In this document: piece by piece, positions 1 to 8,143 of the stretch
How the letters are laid out: each line of letters starts with the position of its first letter
How positions within the stretch are numbered: the first letter of the stretch is position 1
Assembly: GCF_030056665.1 (NCBI RefSeq)
Contig: NZ_JASHIG010000012.1
Direction: 5' to 3' (one strand)
From: Flectobacillus roseus
Lineage (GTDB): Bacteria > Bacteroidota > Bacteroidia > Cytophagales > Spirosomataceae
Length of the DNA: 64,000 bases
Program-made: the position numbers and the translations under genes
The notes under the pieces: model-generated
The model's database searches: none
What the model saw: the letters and a program-made list of their open reading frames with translations, nothing else
Told to the model about the DNA's origin: nothing

Positions 1-318
1 AATGAGGCTGAAATTAGCATCAGTATGTGTAATGAGGTCTATGAAAATGCGCACGTTGAAAGAGTGAATGGCACGATTAAAAATCAGTATCTAATCTATA
101 AAAATATTACAAATTTTGATGAATTAGCCACTGAGCTTAAAAAAGCAATTCACACATACAACTATCAAAGACCACACGCAGCCCTAAAAGGACTAACACC
201 TTTTGCGTTTGAACAGTACATCAAAGAACTAAACAATGAAAACAAACCTAATTTACCCATTTGGACATGTGATTATTCAAAAAGCACAAACCCAAATCAA
301 ACTATTTTACAATTTTGA
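1..318 (+). CDS. IS3-family transposase (OrfB), C-terminal part; 5' end outside window
   Basis: The reading frame is open from base 1, so the protein begins before the window; only about 105 C-terminal residues are seen. The stretch ENAHVERVNGTIKNQYL fits the last acidic residue (E) of the DDE catalytic triad in the IS3/IS150 integrase core, and YNYQRPHAALKGLTPFAF is the usual C-terminal motif of these enzymes. It catalyses cut and transfer of the element's ends. Whether the copy is intact cannot be judged. Downstream sequence to about 360 may hold the right end of the element, but no terminal repeat can be confirmed without the left end. Confidence 0.9.
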   Translation, partial: NEAEISISMCNEVYENAHVERVNGTIKNQYLIYKNITNFDELATELKKAIHTYNYQRPHAALKGLTPFAFEQYIKELNNENKPNLPIWTCDYSKSTNPNQTILQF

Positions 319-401
319 TTACTTTAACTTGGCTAAAACTCAGGGCAACCTATTTTAGGCAAGGGCAAAAAATTAAGTGTTGGAAAAATGAGTCATCTCT
401 A

Positions 402-436
402 ATTGAGTGACTGAGTGATTGAGCGATTTAGTGATT
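402..436. repeat. Degenerate GAGTGATT simple repeat
   Basis: Four imperfect copies of an octamer close to GAGTGATT follow each other. Similar tracts occur at 24740-24774 and 50741-50776, and on the opposite strand near 758-780, always between genes. Confidence 0.6.
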
Positions 437-455
437 ATTTTTAATAGGTATTTCT

Positions 456-594
456 GATTATTGGACAAAACTGAAGTTCCTATTTCAAGACTTAGTCTTG
501 GACTTACTTTTTTAAACAGTTTAAAACTGTTTAAAAAAATTCAGTAACAAAGTCCAAACATCTGAATCACCCATTCTCGTTTTGTCCAGTAATC
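456..594. repeat. 139-bp nested palindrome, MITE-like
   Basis: The ends are 16-bp inverted repeats (456-471 and 579-594) with one mismatch, GATTATTGGACAAAAC against GATTACTGGACAAAAC. Inside lie a second stem (TTGGACTT at 498-505, AAGTCCAA at 550-557) and a central perfect 15-bp arm pair (508-522 and 524-538) with a single-base spacer. A small hairpin CAAGAC-TTA-GTCTTG sits in the left half. No target-site duplication is clear. It could be a miniature transposable element or a very large transcription-stopping hairpin between the IS and the convergent gene. Confidence 0.6.
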
Positions 595-601
595 CGATGA
601 A

Positions 602-749
602 TTTTACTAGTAGAGACGCAATGATTGCGTCTTAAGCCGAGGAAAATCTAGCATTGTAGCATCAAAAAGCGGTCGGGAAATATTTTCCGACCGCTTTTTT
701 GATGAAAACTTGGAGAATAATCCCAATCTTAAAATTCGGGACGACTCAT
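602..749. repeat. GCGGTCG hairpin repeat, copy A
   Basis: First copy of a dispersed intergenic element. It holds a small perfect hairpin (GACGCAA-tga-TTGCGTC, 615-631), then a long hairpin (661-703) whose arms run ATCAAAAAGCGGTCGG and CCGACCGCTTTTTTGAT, then a conserved 3' part ending in GACTCAT. Related copies lie at 7144-7219, 11653-11812, 22702-22853 and 24776-24894. Here it sits between the convergent IS fragment and the DUF1361 gene, and the T-run suits a terminator. Confidence 0.8.
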
Positions 750-797
750 GTTTTAACATAATCACTCAATTCCACACTCAAAACTCAACATTCAGCA

Positions 798-1466
798 TTA
801 CATTTCCTCCTCCTCGCCTGCCAAACTCCATATCATGGCATAACAAAAAGCTACAAAAAGACCATATTCTACCACAAACATCCACGTAATACGATAAGTC
901 ATCGACCGCAATACATACTCCACAAGCGAGAAAGGTTGTGCGATGATATCCCATGAGTTCCAACGTTCAATTCTTCCCAAATAGATACCATAGCCACTTA
1001 AAGCAATGGAAGTGATCAACGCAATCCAACTTATCTTTTTGGAAGTATATTTCGCCCACAACTGTTTAATCCAATACATAGAAATCATTCCTGCGAATAA
1101 AGCTGACATGGCGTATCCGAAGAAAGTTAACTGTTCGTGCCAATACAAGCCCGAATCATATTGTGGAAATAGGTGTACAAAATCAGTAATGATATATGGT
1201 GCATTTGGAAAAAATGCCAGCCAGATAATACTTGAAATCACTAATTTAGATAAGGTTACTTTCCCTTGATCAGACTGTCGCTGCAACCAAACCACACAAA
1301 AAAGTGGTACCCATGCCAGGAACAAATTCCAGTTAATGCCCCACATATATAAATCAGAATATACCACTACCCTTGTAGCAAAAAGCAATACGGCAAAGCC
1401 AGACATTAGCATCAAGGAGAGAATAACTCTCTCCTTGCGTTTTGAAATAAATAATTTTCCAAACAT
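798..1466 (-). CDS. DUF1361-family integral membrane protein
   Basis: 222 residues with about six or seven hydrophobic segments spread over the whole length. The motif FFPNAPYIITDFVHL near residues 85-100 is the hallmark of DUF1361 proteins, inner-membrane proteins of unknown function. The C-terminus is short and acidic (GEEEEM). The ATG at 1466 lies 11 bases from a 17-bp palindrome that also occurs before the operon at 2200-3125, so both may answer to the same regulator. No enzymatic motif is visible. Confidence 0.85.
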   Translation of the reverse strand: MFGKLFISKRKERVILSLMLMSGFAVLLFATRVVVYSDLYMWGINWNLFLAWVPLFCVVWLQRQSDQGKVTLSKLVISSIIWLAFFPNAPYIITDFVHLFPQYDSGLYWHEQLTFFGYAMSALFAGMISMYWIKQLWAKYTSKKISWIALITSIALSGYGIYLGRIERWNSWDIIAQPFSLVEYVLRSMTYRITWMFVVEYGLFVAFCYAMIWSLAGEEEEM

Positions 1467-1477
1467 AAATTAAAAGT

Positions 1478-1494
1478 ACTTTGAATTACAAAGT
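1478..1494. promoter_or_regulatory. Palindromic operator-like site before the DUF1361 gene
   Basis: ACTTTGAATTACAAAGT is a 17-bp inverted repeat with one mismatch. On the coding (minus) strand it is followed by ACTTTTAA and the start codon. The same arrangement is seen at 3143-3159. The half-sites ACTTT/AAAGT recur a third time directly beside it (AAAGTACTTT). Confidence 0.6.
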
Positions 1495-1712
1495 TTAGAT
1501 TTAAAAAAATAGAGCGTGTAAAAACTAGATACTAGGCTTGCTCAGTCCTTGAAAAAAAGGGATAAGTAGAGCAAAAGTCAAGTGTCTATTCATGAGAACT
1601 AAATTGTTTTATTGTGATTAATTGATTGCCAATAGGGCGATAGGGTTCAAACTATTAATATATACATTCAAAGTAGGTGCTTACCAAAATAAGTAGAATA
1701 TGAAAAGGTGTG

Positions 1713-2030
1713 TTAGTTTCCAGCAAATGGGGTTCCAAAAATACCTACTGCCAATTCTACCCAAATCAAGAAAAAGATGATAAATAAGATAGCTCCAGCA
1801 ATAAACCGCGTTTTGAAAGTTTTAAATTTTCTTAGTAAAAGTTCAAGCGTAGCGCCAGTACCACTGAGCAGAATACCTGCCACAATAAAGTCAAATACCG
1901 ACCATTGAACTTCATTGGTAAACTGCATGGCAATCAAAGGAATCAGTAAAATCGATAAAGATCCTCCCAAAATTAAGGCTAATCTCCTCGTTGGAGTCAG
2001 CTCAAATGCATGATTTTTTTCCATAAGCAA
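1713..2030 (-). CDS. Small three-helix membrane protein, conserved in Bacteroidota
   Basis: 105 residues with three hydrophobic helices (about 17-37, 44-64 and 75-97). The pattern LIPLIAMQFTNEVQW, then DFIVAGILLSGTGATLELLLR, and the end VELAVGIFGTPFAGN are typical of a short, widely conserved Bacteroidota membrane protein that has no assigned role. The first two codons are M-L-M, so the start may be the ATG at 2030 or two codons later. It is probably transcribed alone. Confidence 0.75.
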   Translation of the reverse strand: MLMEKNHAFELTPTRRLALILGGSLSILLIPLIAMQFTNEVQWSVFDFIVAGILLSGTGATLELLLRKFKTFKTRFIAGAILFIIFFLIWVELAVGIFGTPFAGN

Positions 2031-2199
2031 TTGATTTTAAATATATTAAGTTAAAATTTTGTAAGTAGTTCAAAATTAATGATATGTCCGTGTTGTATTG
2101 TGGAGGAACCCTGTTATTATGAGTAAAATCTAATAACTGATTCCCCATTAACGAATAACTTTTTACTTACTTCAACACTCTCCTCTCAAAATTTCGCAC

Positions 2200-2499
2200 T
2201 TATTTCATTCCTTTCACTAATTCTTCTAAAGCCGCCAAATGGCTCTGAAATGCTTCTCTCCCCTCTTGAGTTACCTGAAAGGCTGTATTTGGCTTTTTTC
2301 CAATAAAACTTTTGCGTACTATTATGAACTGCTCTTTTTCTAAAGCAGCAATGTGTGAAGCCAAGTTTCCGTCTGTTAGTGCCAAAGTTTCTTTGAGTTC
2401 ACCAAAATCAACCCAGTCGTTTACCATCAAAATTGACATTATACCTAACCGAATTCGACTCTCAAAAGCTTTATTTAACTGTGTTATAAAGTTCTTCAT
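2200..2499 (-). CDS. Winged-helix transcriptional regulator
   Basis: 99 residues that form a single winged-helix DNA-binding domain of the MarR/ArsR-like type (PF13601-like). The sequence FESRIRLGIMSILM is helix 1, LTDGNLASHIAALEKEQFI is the helix-turn-helix recognition part, and YKKS-like residues followed by FQVTQEGREAFQ form the wing and last helix. It lies 14 bases after the membrane gene at 2514-3125 on the same strand and is very likely cotranscribed. By analogy with such pairs it probably represses its own operon through the palindrome at 3143-3159 (inference). Confidence 0.85.
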   Translation of the reverse strand: MKNFITQLNKAFESRIRLGIMSILMVNDWVDFGELKETLALTDGNLASHIAALEKEQFIIVRKSFIGKKPNTAFQVTQEGREAFQSHLAALEELVKGMK

Positions 2500-2513
2500 T
2501 CTATCCTTCTATC

Positions 2514-3125
2514 CTAGTTTTCGTACTTACGATAGAGCAAAATTCCATACAAAATATGTAAAACCCCGAATCCAAAAGCCCAAAAGAACAATCCTATATA
2601 ATAATCATTCATAAAACCCGAAATAATTCCTAAGACCACTTCAGCAATTCCTAGGTATCGGATATCATTATAGGTATACTTCGAAGCATTAATTAAAGCT
2701 AATCCGTAAAATAACAAGGTGGCTGAATCTATCAAATGTGGTGCATTTTGCAATAAAATGATGCAAAATAATCCCCCTGCCACCAAGGGTAGCATTAGAT
2801 TCGCTAGTAATCTTTTAGAAGCTGTATTCCAGAGAGTTTGCTTATTTTTCTTAACTCTTTTGTAGGTTAGGACAAAAGCAGCAATTAAGGTCAAAACTAA
2901 AGTTGATACTCCAATTTTTACTAAATCTGACAACAGTGCTTGATTCTCAAGCAATCGATTATAGCTTCCGTTATAATCTCTTGAAATGCGAAAATAGGCC
3001 AAACCTGAAGCAATTAAACCAAACGTTCCTGCAAAAACGCCACTGAGTCCACTTAGCGATAAAAATCTGGTGGAGCGCTCCATCATAGCTCTAATTTCTG
3101 CAATGTCTTCTAAATGTTGATTCAT
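2514..3125 (-). CDS. Multi-pass membrane protein paired with the winged-helix regulator
   Basis: 203 residues. A short soluble N-terminus (EDIAEIRAMMERSTRF) is followed by about six hydrophobic segments. Proteins with the start EIRxMMERSTRF commonly sit directly before a winged-helix gene in Bacteroidota; their job is unknown. It is the first gene of a two-gene operon, and its ATG follows a perfect 17-bp palindrome by about 18 bases. A sensor or effector role in envelope physiology is only a guess. Confidence 0.7.
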   Translation of the reverse strand: MNQHLEDIAEIRAMMERSTRFLSLSGLSGVFAGTFGLIASGLAYFRISRDYNGSYNRLLENQALLSDLVKIGVSTLVLTLIAAFVLTYKRVKKNKQTLWNTASKRLLANLMLPLVAGGLFCIILLQNAPHLIDSATLLFYGLALINASKYTYNDIRYLGIAEVVLGIISGFMNDYYIGLFFWAFGFGVLHILYGILLYRKYEN

Positions 3126-3142
3126 ATCTAATTTTTAAAAGT

Positions 3143-3159
3143 ACTTTGTAATACAAAGT
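3143..3159. promoter_or_regulatory. Perfect palindrome before the winged-helix operon
   Basis: ACTTTGTAATACAAAGT has 8-bp arms around one base and is a perfect inverted repeat. Next to it the arm repeats again (AAAGTACTTT). It matches the site at 1478-1494 in sequence, orientation and distance to the start codon, so it is a good candidate operator for the regulator at 2200-2499. Confidence 0.65.
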
Positions 3160-3297
3160 TGATAATTAAAAAAGATTTTCCAAAATTTCGGTTTAATATT
3201 TTTCTAAAAATGGAGAGATTTTTGTTAATAGAGACTAAAATTGATACTTTCGAGCTACCAAATCTTGTATTTGTTTGCCCAAACCCTTACCTATATC

Positions 3298-4020
3298 ATG
3301 ACGATCAAGCAAATTTTCATCCTTACAATTTTGCTCCTTACCAGCAATATGATGTTGGCACAAACGCCAAAGAGTAAAAAAGTAGTTACCCAATTTTTTG
3401 TAAAAGCAATCGACGAACAAACAAAAGAAGAGTTACCCGTAGAACTTGACATTAAGCTATATAAAGCTAAAAAGACGTATCAAGGCAAAAATGAGCCGTT
3501 TTTGAGTCCTTTTATGTTTTTGCTTTACGAATCCGATACGGTAGAAGTTAAAAGTAAAGTTGACGGCTACTATTCCTACACCGAATTGTTGATAGCGTCT
3601 TGCGATACCTGCCCTATCTATCAGCATACGGTAACAATGGAAAAAAGGAAACCACTTTTTGAAAATGCTAAAGTAAACGACATCGTAAAATTAGACAAAA
3701 TCTACTTCGACCAGAGTAGTTTCATCCTGAGAAGTGATTCCTATCCACAACTCGAGGAACTTTATAAAGCACTAGAAACCAATCCCAAACTTCGTATTGA
3801 AATCTCGGGACATACCGACAACGTGGGAAATGCCAAGTTAAACCAATTACTATCCGAAAACAGAGCTAGAGTAATCCATAATTATTTGGTTGGCAAAGGT
3901 ATTGACTCCAAAAGATTAAAATTTGCAGGTTACGGACAAACCAAGCCTGTATCGCCTAATGATACGGAAGAAAACAAATCCAAAAACCGACGAGTCGAAT
4001 GTTTGGTGCTAGCAAATTAG
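3298..4020 (+). CDS. OmpA-family peptidoglycan-binding protein
   Basis: 240 residues from the ATG at 3298, chosen because a clear signal peptide follows at once (MTIKQIFILTILLLTSNMMLA before QTPK); a TTG further upstream would add an unlikely tail. Residues about 25-120 form a Bacteroidota-type N-terminal domain (VTQFFVKAIDEQTKEELPV). The C-terminal half is an OmpA-like domain: IYFDQSSFILRSDS, ISGHTDNVGNAKLNQLLSENRA and NRRVE hold the conserved peptidoglycan-contact residues. It probably anchors the outer membrane to the wall. It appears monocistronic. Confidence 0.9.
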   Translation: MTIKQIFILTILLLTSNMMLAQTPKSKKVVTQFFVKAIDEQTKEELPVELDIKLYKAKKTYQGKNEPFLSPFMFLLYESDTVEVKSKVDGYYSYTELLIASCDTCPIYQHTVTMEKRKPLFENAKVNDIVKLDKIYFDQSSFILRSDSYPQLEELYKALETNPKLRIEISGHTDNVGNAKLNQLLSENRARVIHNYLVGKGIDSKRLKFAGYGQTKPVSPNDTEENKSKNRRVECLVLAN

Positions 4021-4142
4021 ACTGATGTCGGTATTCATGGAACTCTCTAGTTAACCATAAAATAAACTAAATATATTTTATGCGATTGTATAACTGATTA
4101 TTCATAAATTGAAAAGACAATTATTCATCTAAATTTTATGGC

Positions 4143-4610
4143 ATGAAAAAATTAACAACCCTCCTATGCACTTTATTTCTTGTCTCATTTTCTTTATTCG
4201 GGAGTACTAATTCTCACTCATTCGAGCAAGATTTGGAGGAAAATATACTTGGAACTTGGGTTATCCCCAATAACCCATATCGAATTGCCATAATTTTCAT
4301 GAGAGATGGAAGCTTTATGTTTGTTGATTATAATGATGTTAGAAAAAAAAGAGAGCTTTTGCAGGGGACGTTCGAGTTACTGGATAATGGTAAAATCGAC
4401 CTATTGTTTTATGATAGAAGTAAACTAAGTTTTCGATACAAACTAAAAGCTGGTAAAGCAACAATTCAGAATTATAATGGTAAATACACTTTTGAGAAAA
4501 CTAAAGTTAACTTCAAGGCGTATGTAGAAGGTGATGAGGATTTATTCAATCCCGAAAAAAAGGGTAGTCCAGTAAAGAAATCTCAAAATTCGAATATCAA
4601 AAAAACATAA
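4143..4610 (+). CDS. Secreted lipocalin-like small protein, unknown function
   Basis: 155 residues with an N-terminal signal peptide (MKKLTTLLCTLFLVSFSLFG). The region NILGTWVIPNNPYRIAIIFMRDGSF resembles the first strands of lipocalin-like beta-barrel domains that start with a G-T-W motif, and the rest alternates short strands (GTFELLDNGKIDLLFY). The C-terminus is lysine-rich and probably unstructured. No enzymatic motif is seen. A hairpin with a T-run begins three bases after the stop codon, so it forms its own transcription unit. Confidence 0.65.
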   Translation: MKKLTTLLCTLFLVSFSLFGSTNSHSFEQDLEENILGTWVIPNNPYRIAIIFMRDGSFMFVDYNDVRKKRELLQGTFELLDNGKIDLLFYDRSKLSFRYKLKAGKATIQNYNGKYTFEKTKVNFKAYVEGDEDLFNPEKKGSPVKKSQNSNIKKT

Positions 4611-4613
4611 TAG

Positions 4614-4642
4614 AAAAGGAGCTTTAAATTAACTCCTTTTTT
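4614..4642 (+). terminator. Rho-independent terminator
   Basis: AAAAGGAG pairs with CTCCTTTT around an 11-base loop and is followed by T residues, directly after the gene ending at 4610. Confidence 0.7.
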
Positions 4643-4796
4643 ATTAAAGACTATTTCGGTAATCATAAATAATTTCGCACCAATCCCGTTTTTTCTACCT
4701 CCATTAGAATACCAAGCCACATAATTAAAATTCAAAATAATCCTATTATATTGCAAAATACTATCAACAGATATTTTTCGGTATTTTTTGCTATTT

Positions 4797-5555
4797 ATGA
4801 AAACTCTTAAAAATCTTATTGCCTTTTTCTGCTGTTATTTACTGACTGGTCTTTTAATCTCATTTTCTCAAAGCAAAGATTTGTCTGCACAAGAGAACAA
4901 ATTTGTGAAGCAATTCTCTATGCTCAGCAATGGCTCGGGTGATTCTGAAAAATTTGAAAAAGATTTTACCAACTTCCTTTCTGCAAATCCCAACTCCCTT
5001 GATTTTTCTTTTAACAAGCTGAAAAACAACTCTTTTTATATTACCACATCAACTGATGGCAATTTCCGACACTATAGCTGGGACAACGGCCAAGGTGGTT
5101 CGATGCGCTTTTTCAATGAAATCTATCAGTGGAGAGTTGGGGGAAAAGTATTTGTAAAGCAAGTGCAAGGTTCGGAGGAAGGTGATAGCGGAGAGTTTTC
5201 TTCCAAAATTTATACCATCAATATTCAAAACAAAGACTACTATTTAGTAATCACCAATAGTATTTTTTCCAATCGTGATGCTCGTCAATCAGTGATAGCT
5301 TTCGTCATCAACAACAATCAACTTGTTCAAGCCCCCATATTCAAAACCAAAACTAAGCTTTTAAGCAGAATTGATGTTGATTTTGATTTCTTTTCAGTTG
5401 TCGATCGTCCCGAGCGCCCTCTCGAATTAATTACCTTCAATGGCAAGGCAGATATGCTCCTTATTCCCGTTGTCAATAAAGATGGTAAAGTCACTAATCG
5501 TAGTATTCAGTATGTCTTCAATGGCACTTCACTTGAGTTTAAAGGTATTAAGTAA
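4797..5555 (+). CDS. Secreted protein of unknown function
   Basis: 252 residues from the ATG at 4797; a TTG three codons earlier is less likely. A hydrophobic signal segment (residues 4-24) precedes SQSKDLSAQE. The mature part begins with a helix-like stretch (ENKFVKQFSMLSNGSGDSEKFEKDF) and continues with beta-rich sequence including TSTDGNFRHYSWDNGQGG and FNGKADMLLIPVVNKDGKVTN. The family is not recognised. It precedes the papain-fold gene by 125 bases without a visible terminator, but no functional link can be shown. Confidence 0.65.
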   Translation: MKTLKNLIAFFCCYLLTGLLISFSQSKDLSAQENKFVKQFSMLSNGSGDSEKFEKDFTNFLSANPNSLDFSFNKLKNNSFYITTSTDGNFRHYSWDNGQGGSMRFFNEIYQWRVGGKVFVKQVQGSEEGDSGEFSSKIYTINIQNKDYYLVITNSIFSNRDARQSVIAFVINNNQLVQAPIFKTKTKLLSRIDVDFDFFSVVDRPERPLELITFNGKADMLLIPVVNKDGKVTNRSIQYVFNGTSLEFKGIK

Positions 5556-5680
5556 TACATCTTTGAGAATGGATTCGCACCAATCTTAAATATGCTTTAT
5601 TGAATAAAAAATTTAATTAATTTTATTTTTTAATTAAGATTTTATCATTTTAAATCTTTCCAACTAAACACATCTCCACT

Positions 5681-7099
5681 ATGGGAAACAACCTAAGTAG
5701 TAACGGTGGTTACCGTTATCTAGCAGCAAACCCGAATGCAGAGGAATTCAAACCTTCAAAACGCTCAAAGAAAAAACTCCCTCCGAAAGTAGACCTCCGC
5801 AAATACATGACCAAGGTAGAAAACCAAAAGTCATTGAGTAGTTGTACGGCAAATGCTACTGCTGGGGCTTATGAGTATCTTGCAAAACGTCATTTAAAAA
5901 ATCGTCAATTTGAAGTAAGTCGTCTATTCGTATATTACAATGCTCGATTAAGAGCTAGCAATGTTATCAAAGATGAGGGTAGCCATATCCAGTATGCTGT
6001 CGAAAGCTTACACAAGCTTGGCGCATGTACAGAGGATGTTTGGCCTTATGAATTGAAAAAAGTAAATAACAAACCTAATACAGCGAGTTATGATGAGGCG
6101 AGTTATTTTAAGGTACAGAAATCTAAATATGTACCAACTGACTTAAAATCATGGAAACAAGCATTGGCTGAAGGATATCCCATTATTTTTGTTATTGCAC
6201 TTTTCGAGGGGTTTGACAATTGTCAAAAATATGGCGGTGTAGTACCTATGCCTTCCCCAGATGAAGCTTCCCGTGCTGCTCACGGATTACACGCTATGCT
6301 TTGTGTAGGGTACTCAGAGGCTGACGAAATGTTCATTGTTCGTAATTCTTGGGGTGAAGAATGGGGAGATAAAGGATATTGCTATATGCCTTACCAGTAT
6401 GTAATCAATGAAAAATTTAACCTCGGAGATAGCTGGATTATCAAACGTACTGACCCTATTCCTGATTTTGAAGACACTTGGGTAAACGATAAAAAGTCAA
6501 TTATTGCTAAAAGTGGAGCTGCAAATGCTGCAAGTCTGCCCGTTTATTCGGCTGATGACTACGAAGACTTTGATGTTTGGACCATTTTCGAAGATGAATT
6601 AGTGGACGAATATGATGAGGTAGGCTGCGATGAATACGAAGAGCTTGAATATATCGAAAGCGAACTTGACGAGGAGGAGGAGTACGACGAGGATGAGGAA
6701 GAAGAGGAGGAAGACGAAGAGGAGGAAGAAGACGAAGAGGAAGAAGAAGAGTCAGATGATGAGGAAGAATACGACGAAGAGGAGGAAGAGGAAGAGTCTG
6801 AAGACGAGGAAGAATATGACGAAGAAGAAGAAGAGGAAGAGGAAGAGTCTGAAGACGAGGAAGAATATGACGAAGAGGAGGAAGAGGAAGAGTCTGAAGA
6901 CGAGGAAGAATATGACGAAGAGGAGGAAGAAGAAGAGTCCGAAGACGAGGAAGAATATGACGAAGAGGAGGAAGAAGAAGAGTCCGAAGAAGAAGAAGAA
7001 TCTGAAGACGAAGAGGAAGAAGAAGAATCTGAAGACGAAGAGGAAGAAGAAGAATCCGAGGAGGAAGAATCTGGCGAAGAGGAAGAGGAGGAAGAATAG
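5681..7099 (+). CDS. Papain-like (C1A) cysteine protease with long Glu/Asp-rich tail
   Basis: 472 residues. The catalytic domain spans about 35-260: Cys55 in NQKSLSSCTANA, His204 in HGLHAMLCVGY and Asn222 in VRNSWGEEWG are the papain triad, and KVENQK supplies the oxyanion Gln. No signal peptide or propeptide is visible; the N-terminus is short and basic. From about residue 292 the chain turns acidic, and from 331 to 472 it is almost only Glu and Asp with regular Ser and Tyr, encoded by tandem 45-bp and 27-bp repeats. The tail could bind cations, act as a nucleic-acid mimic or block the active site, but nothing here decides. Substrate and location are unknown; as read, it is cytoplasmic. Confidence 0.9.
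   Translation: MGNNLSSNGGYRYLAANPNAEEFKPSKRSKKKLPPKVDLRKYMTKVENQKSLSSCTANATAGAYEYLAKRHLKNRQFEVSRLFVYYNARLRASNVIKDEGSHIQYAVESLHKLGACTEDVWPYELKKVNNKPNTASYDEASYFKVQKSKYVPTDLKSWKQALAEGYPIIFVIALFEGFDNCQKYGGVVPMPSPDEASRAAHGLHAMLCVGYSEADEMFIVRNSWGEEWGDKGYCYMPYQYVINEKFNLGDSWIIKRTDPIPDFEDTWVNDKKSIIAKSGAANAASLPVYSADDYEDFDVWTIFEDELVDEYDEVGCDEYEELEYIESELDEEEEYDEDEEEEEEDEEEEEDEEEEEESDDEEEYDEEEEEEESEDEEEYDEEEEEEEEESEDEEEYDEEEEEEESEDEEEYDEEEEEEESEDEEEYDEEEEEEESEEEEESEDEEEEEESEDEEEEEESEEEESGEEEEEEE
6770..7054 (+). repeat. In-frame tandem repeats coding the acidic tail
   Basis: Five units start at 6770, 6815, 6866, 6911 and 6956; four are 45 bp and one is 51 bp. They encode Y-D-E6/7-S-E-D-E3-like blocks. Two 27-bp units (7001-7027 and 7028-7054) follow. 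All unit lengths are multiples of three, so copy number can change without a frameshift. Confidence 0.85.
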
Positions 7100-7143
7100 A
7101 TCAATCATCCAAACTTAGTCACAAGGAAATTTCATTTTCCAGA

Positions 7144-7219
7144 CAGGGTGCGACTTAAATCGCATCCTGAGATATTCATTAAAAAGCGGTCGAAAATTGA
7201 TTTTCGACCGCTTTTTTTA
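7144..7219. terminator. GCGGTCG hairpin repeat, short copy E
   Basis: A hairpin CAGGGTGCGA/TCGCATCCTG (7144-7169, one G-U pair) is followed by the family's main hairpin, AAAAAGCGGTCGAAAA paired with TTTTCGACCGCTTTTT (7180-7218). The conserved flanks of the full copies are missing. It lies between two convergent genes and can end transcripts from both sides. Confidence 0.75.
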
Positions 7220-7269
7220 CACTAAATTGTTTGGTTAGACGCAAAACACACACCTACCAATAAAGCTTA

Positions 7270-7845
7270 TTATTCATCTTCATCTTTTCGAGCCTCTACA
7301 CGGGTAAGTAGACTCTCTTTCAAACTATTAAAATCTGATAAGATAAACAATATTGTCAAAAATGAGATAGTTAATTCCAACATTGATAATATTTTGGCAA
7401 GCACTGAACTTGGCAATAAATTACCATAGCCAAAAAATGTAAATTGTTGTAAACTGAAAAACAAAAACTCGAACAACAATCTTGGGTTGGAGTAATTTAC
7501 GGGCATTCCTTCATAATTAGCGGGATTGATAAGATATAATCCAAAAAAGTCGAACGTAAATGAAAGAATGAATACAGAAATATTCATACAAGCAAATACG
7601 ATGAACTTGTGAAATGGAGCATCTTTTATGGTTACATCTATGATTTTTTGGTATCCGACCCAAACAAAATAAATCGTTTTTGAAAAACACAATAGAACCA
7701 ATACCAATGTCGACATTATCGGGCTTACACCTTCTATTTCGTCAATATAAAAAAGCCAAATCGCTGAGATAACCACGATCATACATCTCGCAAAGATTCC
7801 TAATACACTCTGATTATTGGGATTGAGTAGCTTTATTCCATTCAT
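7270..7845 (-). CDS. Membrane protein with a potassium-channel-like pore segment
   Basis: 191 residues with about five hydrophobic segments. The last two (about 122-135 and 148-172) flank FTFFGYGNLLP (135-145), which resembles the selectivity filter TVGYGD of two-helix potassium channels with changed flanking residues. The pore helix SLQQFTFFGYG and the following hydrophobic helix support an Ion_trans_2-like fold. The tail is charged (RVEARKDEDE). It may be an ion channel of altered selectivity or a non-conducting relative. It is convergent to the protease gene. Confidence 0.6.
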   Translation of the reverse strand: MNGIKLLNPNNQSVLGIFARCMIVVISAIWLFYIDEIEGVSPIMSTLVLVLLCFSKTIYFVWVGYQKIIDVTIKDAPFHKFIVFACMNISVFILSFTFDFFGLYLINPANYEGMPVNYSNPRLLFEFLFFSLQQFTFFGYGNLLPSSVLAKILSMLELTISFLTILFILSDFNSLKESLLTRVEARKDEDE

Positions 7846-8143
7846 TTTACTGCCAAACTTATATGCATCAATATGTCCGCAAATGTAGATTAATTCATAA
7901 GATTATTCAATTGGGAATCAAGGGTATTGAATTGATTTTGTAAAATATTAGCTTCACAACCCCATAAAAAGATAAAAACAAAATTTTATTATTGTATTTT
8001 TCATCATTGAATTCAGTAAGTAATTGGATGATTTTTCAATAGAACTGCCCTTTATAAATCTGAATAATTACCTAAACTATTTGTTAAAACTGGCAAATTT
8101 CTTCTTAGAAGTTTGCCAATCCTATTTTTATCCGCGACACAAC

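Noticed and set aside
1006..1269. 87-residue plus-strand frame inside the DUF1361 gene
   Set aside because: It is antisense to a gene with clear family signature and has no features of its own.
6770..7054. Regular repeats that might be taken for a CRISPR array
   Set aside because: The repeats are in-frame, contiguous, lack unique spacers and encode the acidic tail.
6559..7104. Antisense frame coding a Ser-rich 181-residue protein, plus Lys/Arg-rich and Phe-rich frames over the same place
   Set aside because: These are mirror readings of the Glu/Asp-coding repeats of the protease tail; low-complexity GAR codons keep all frames open.
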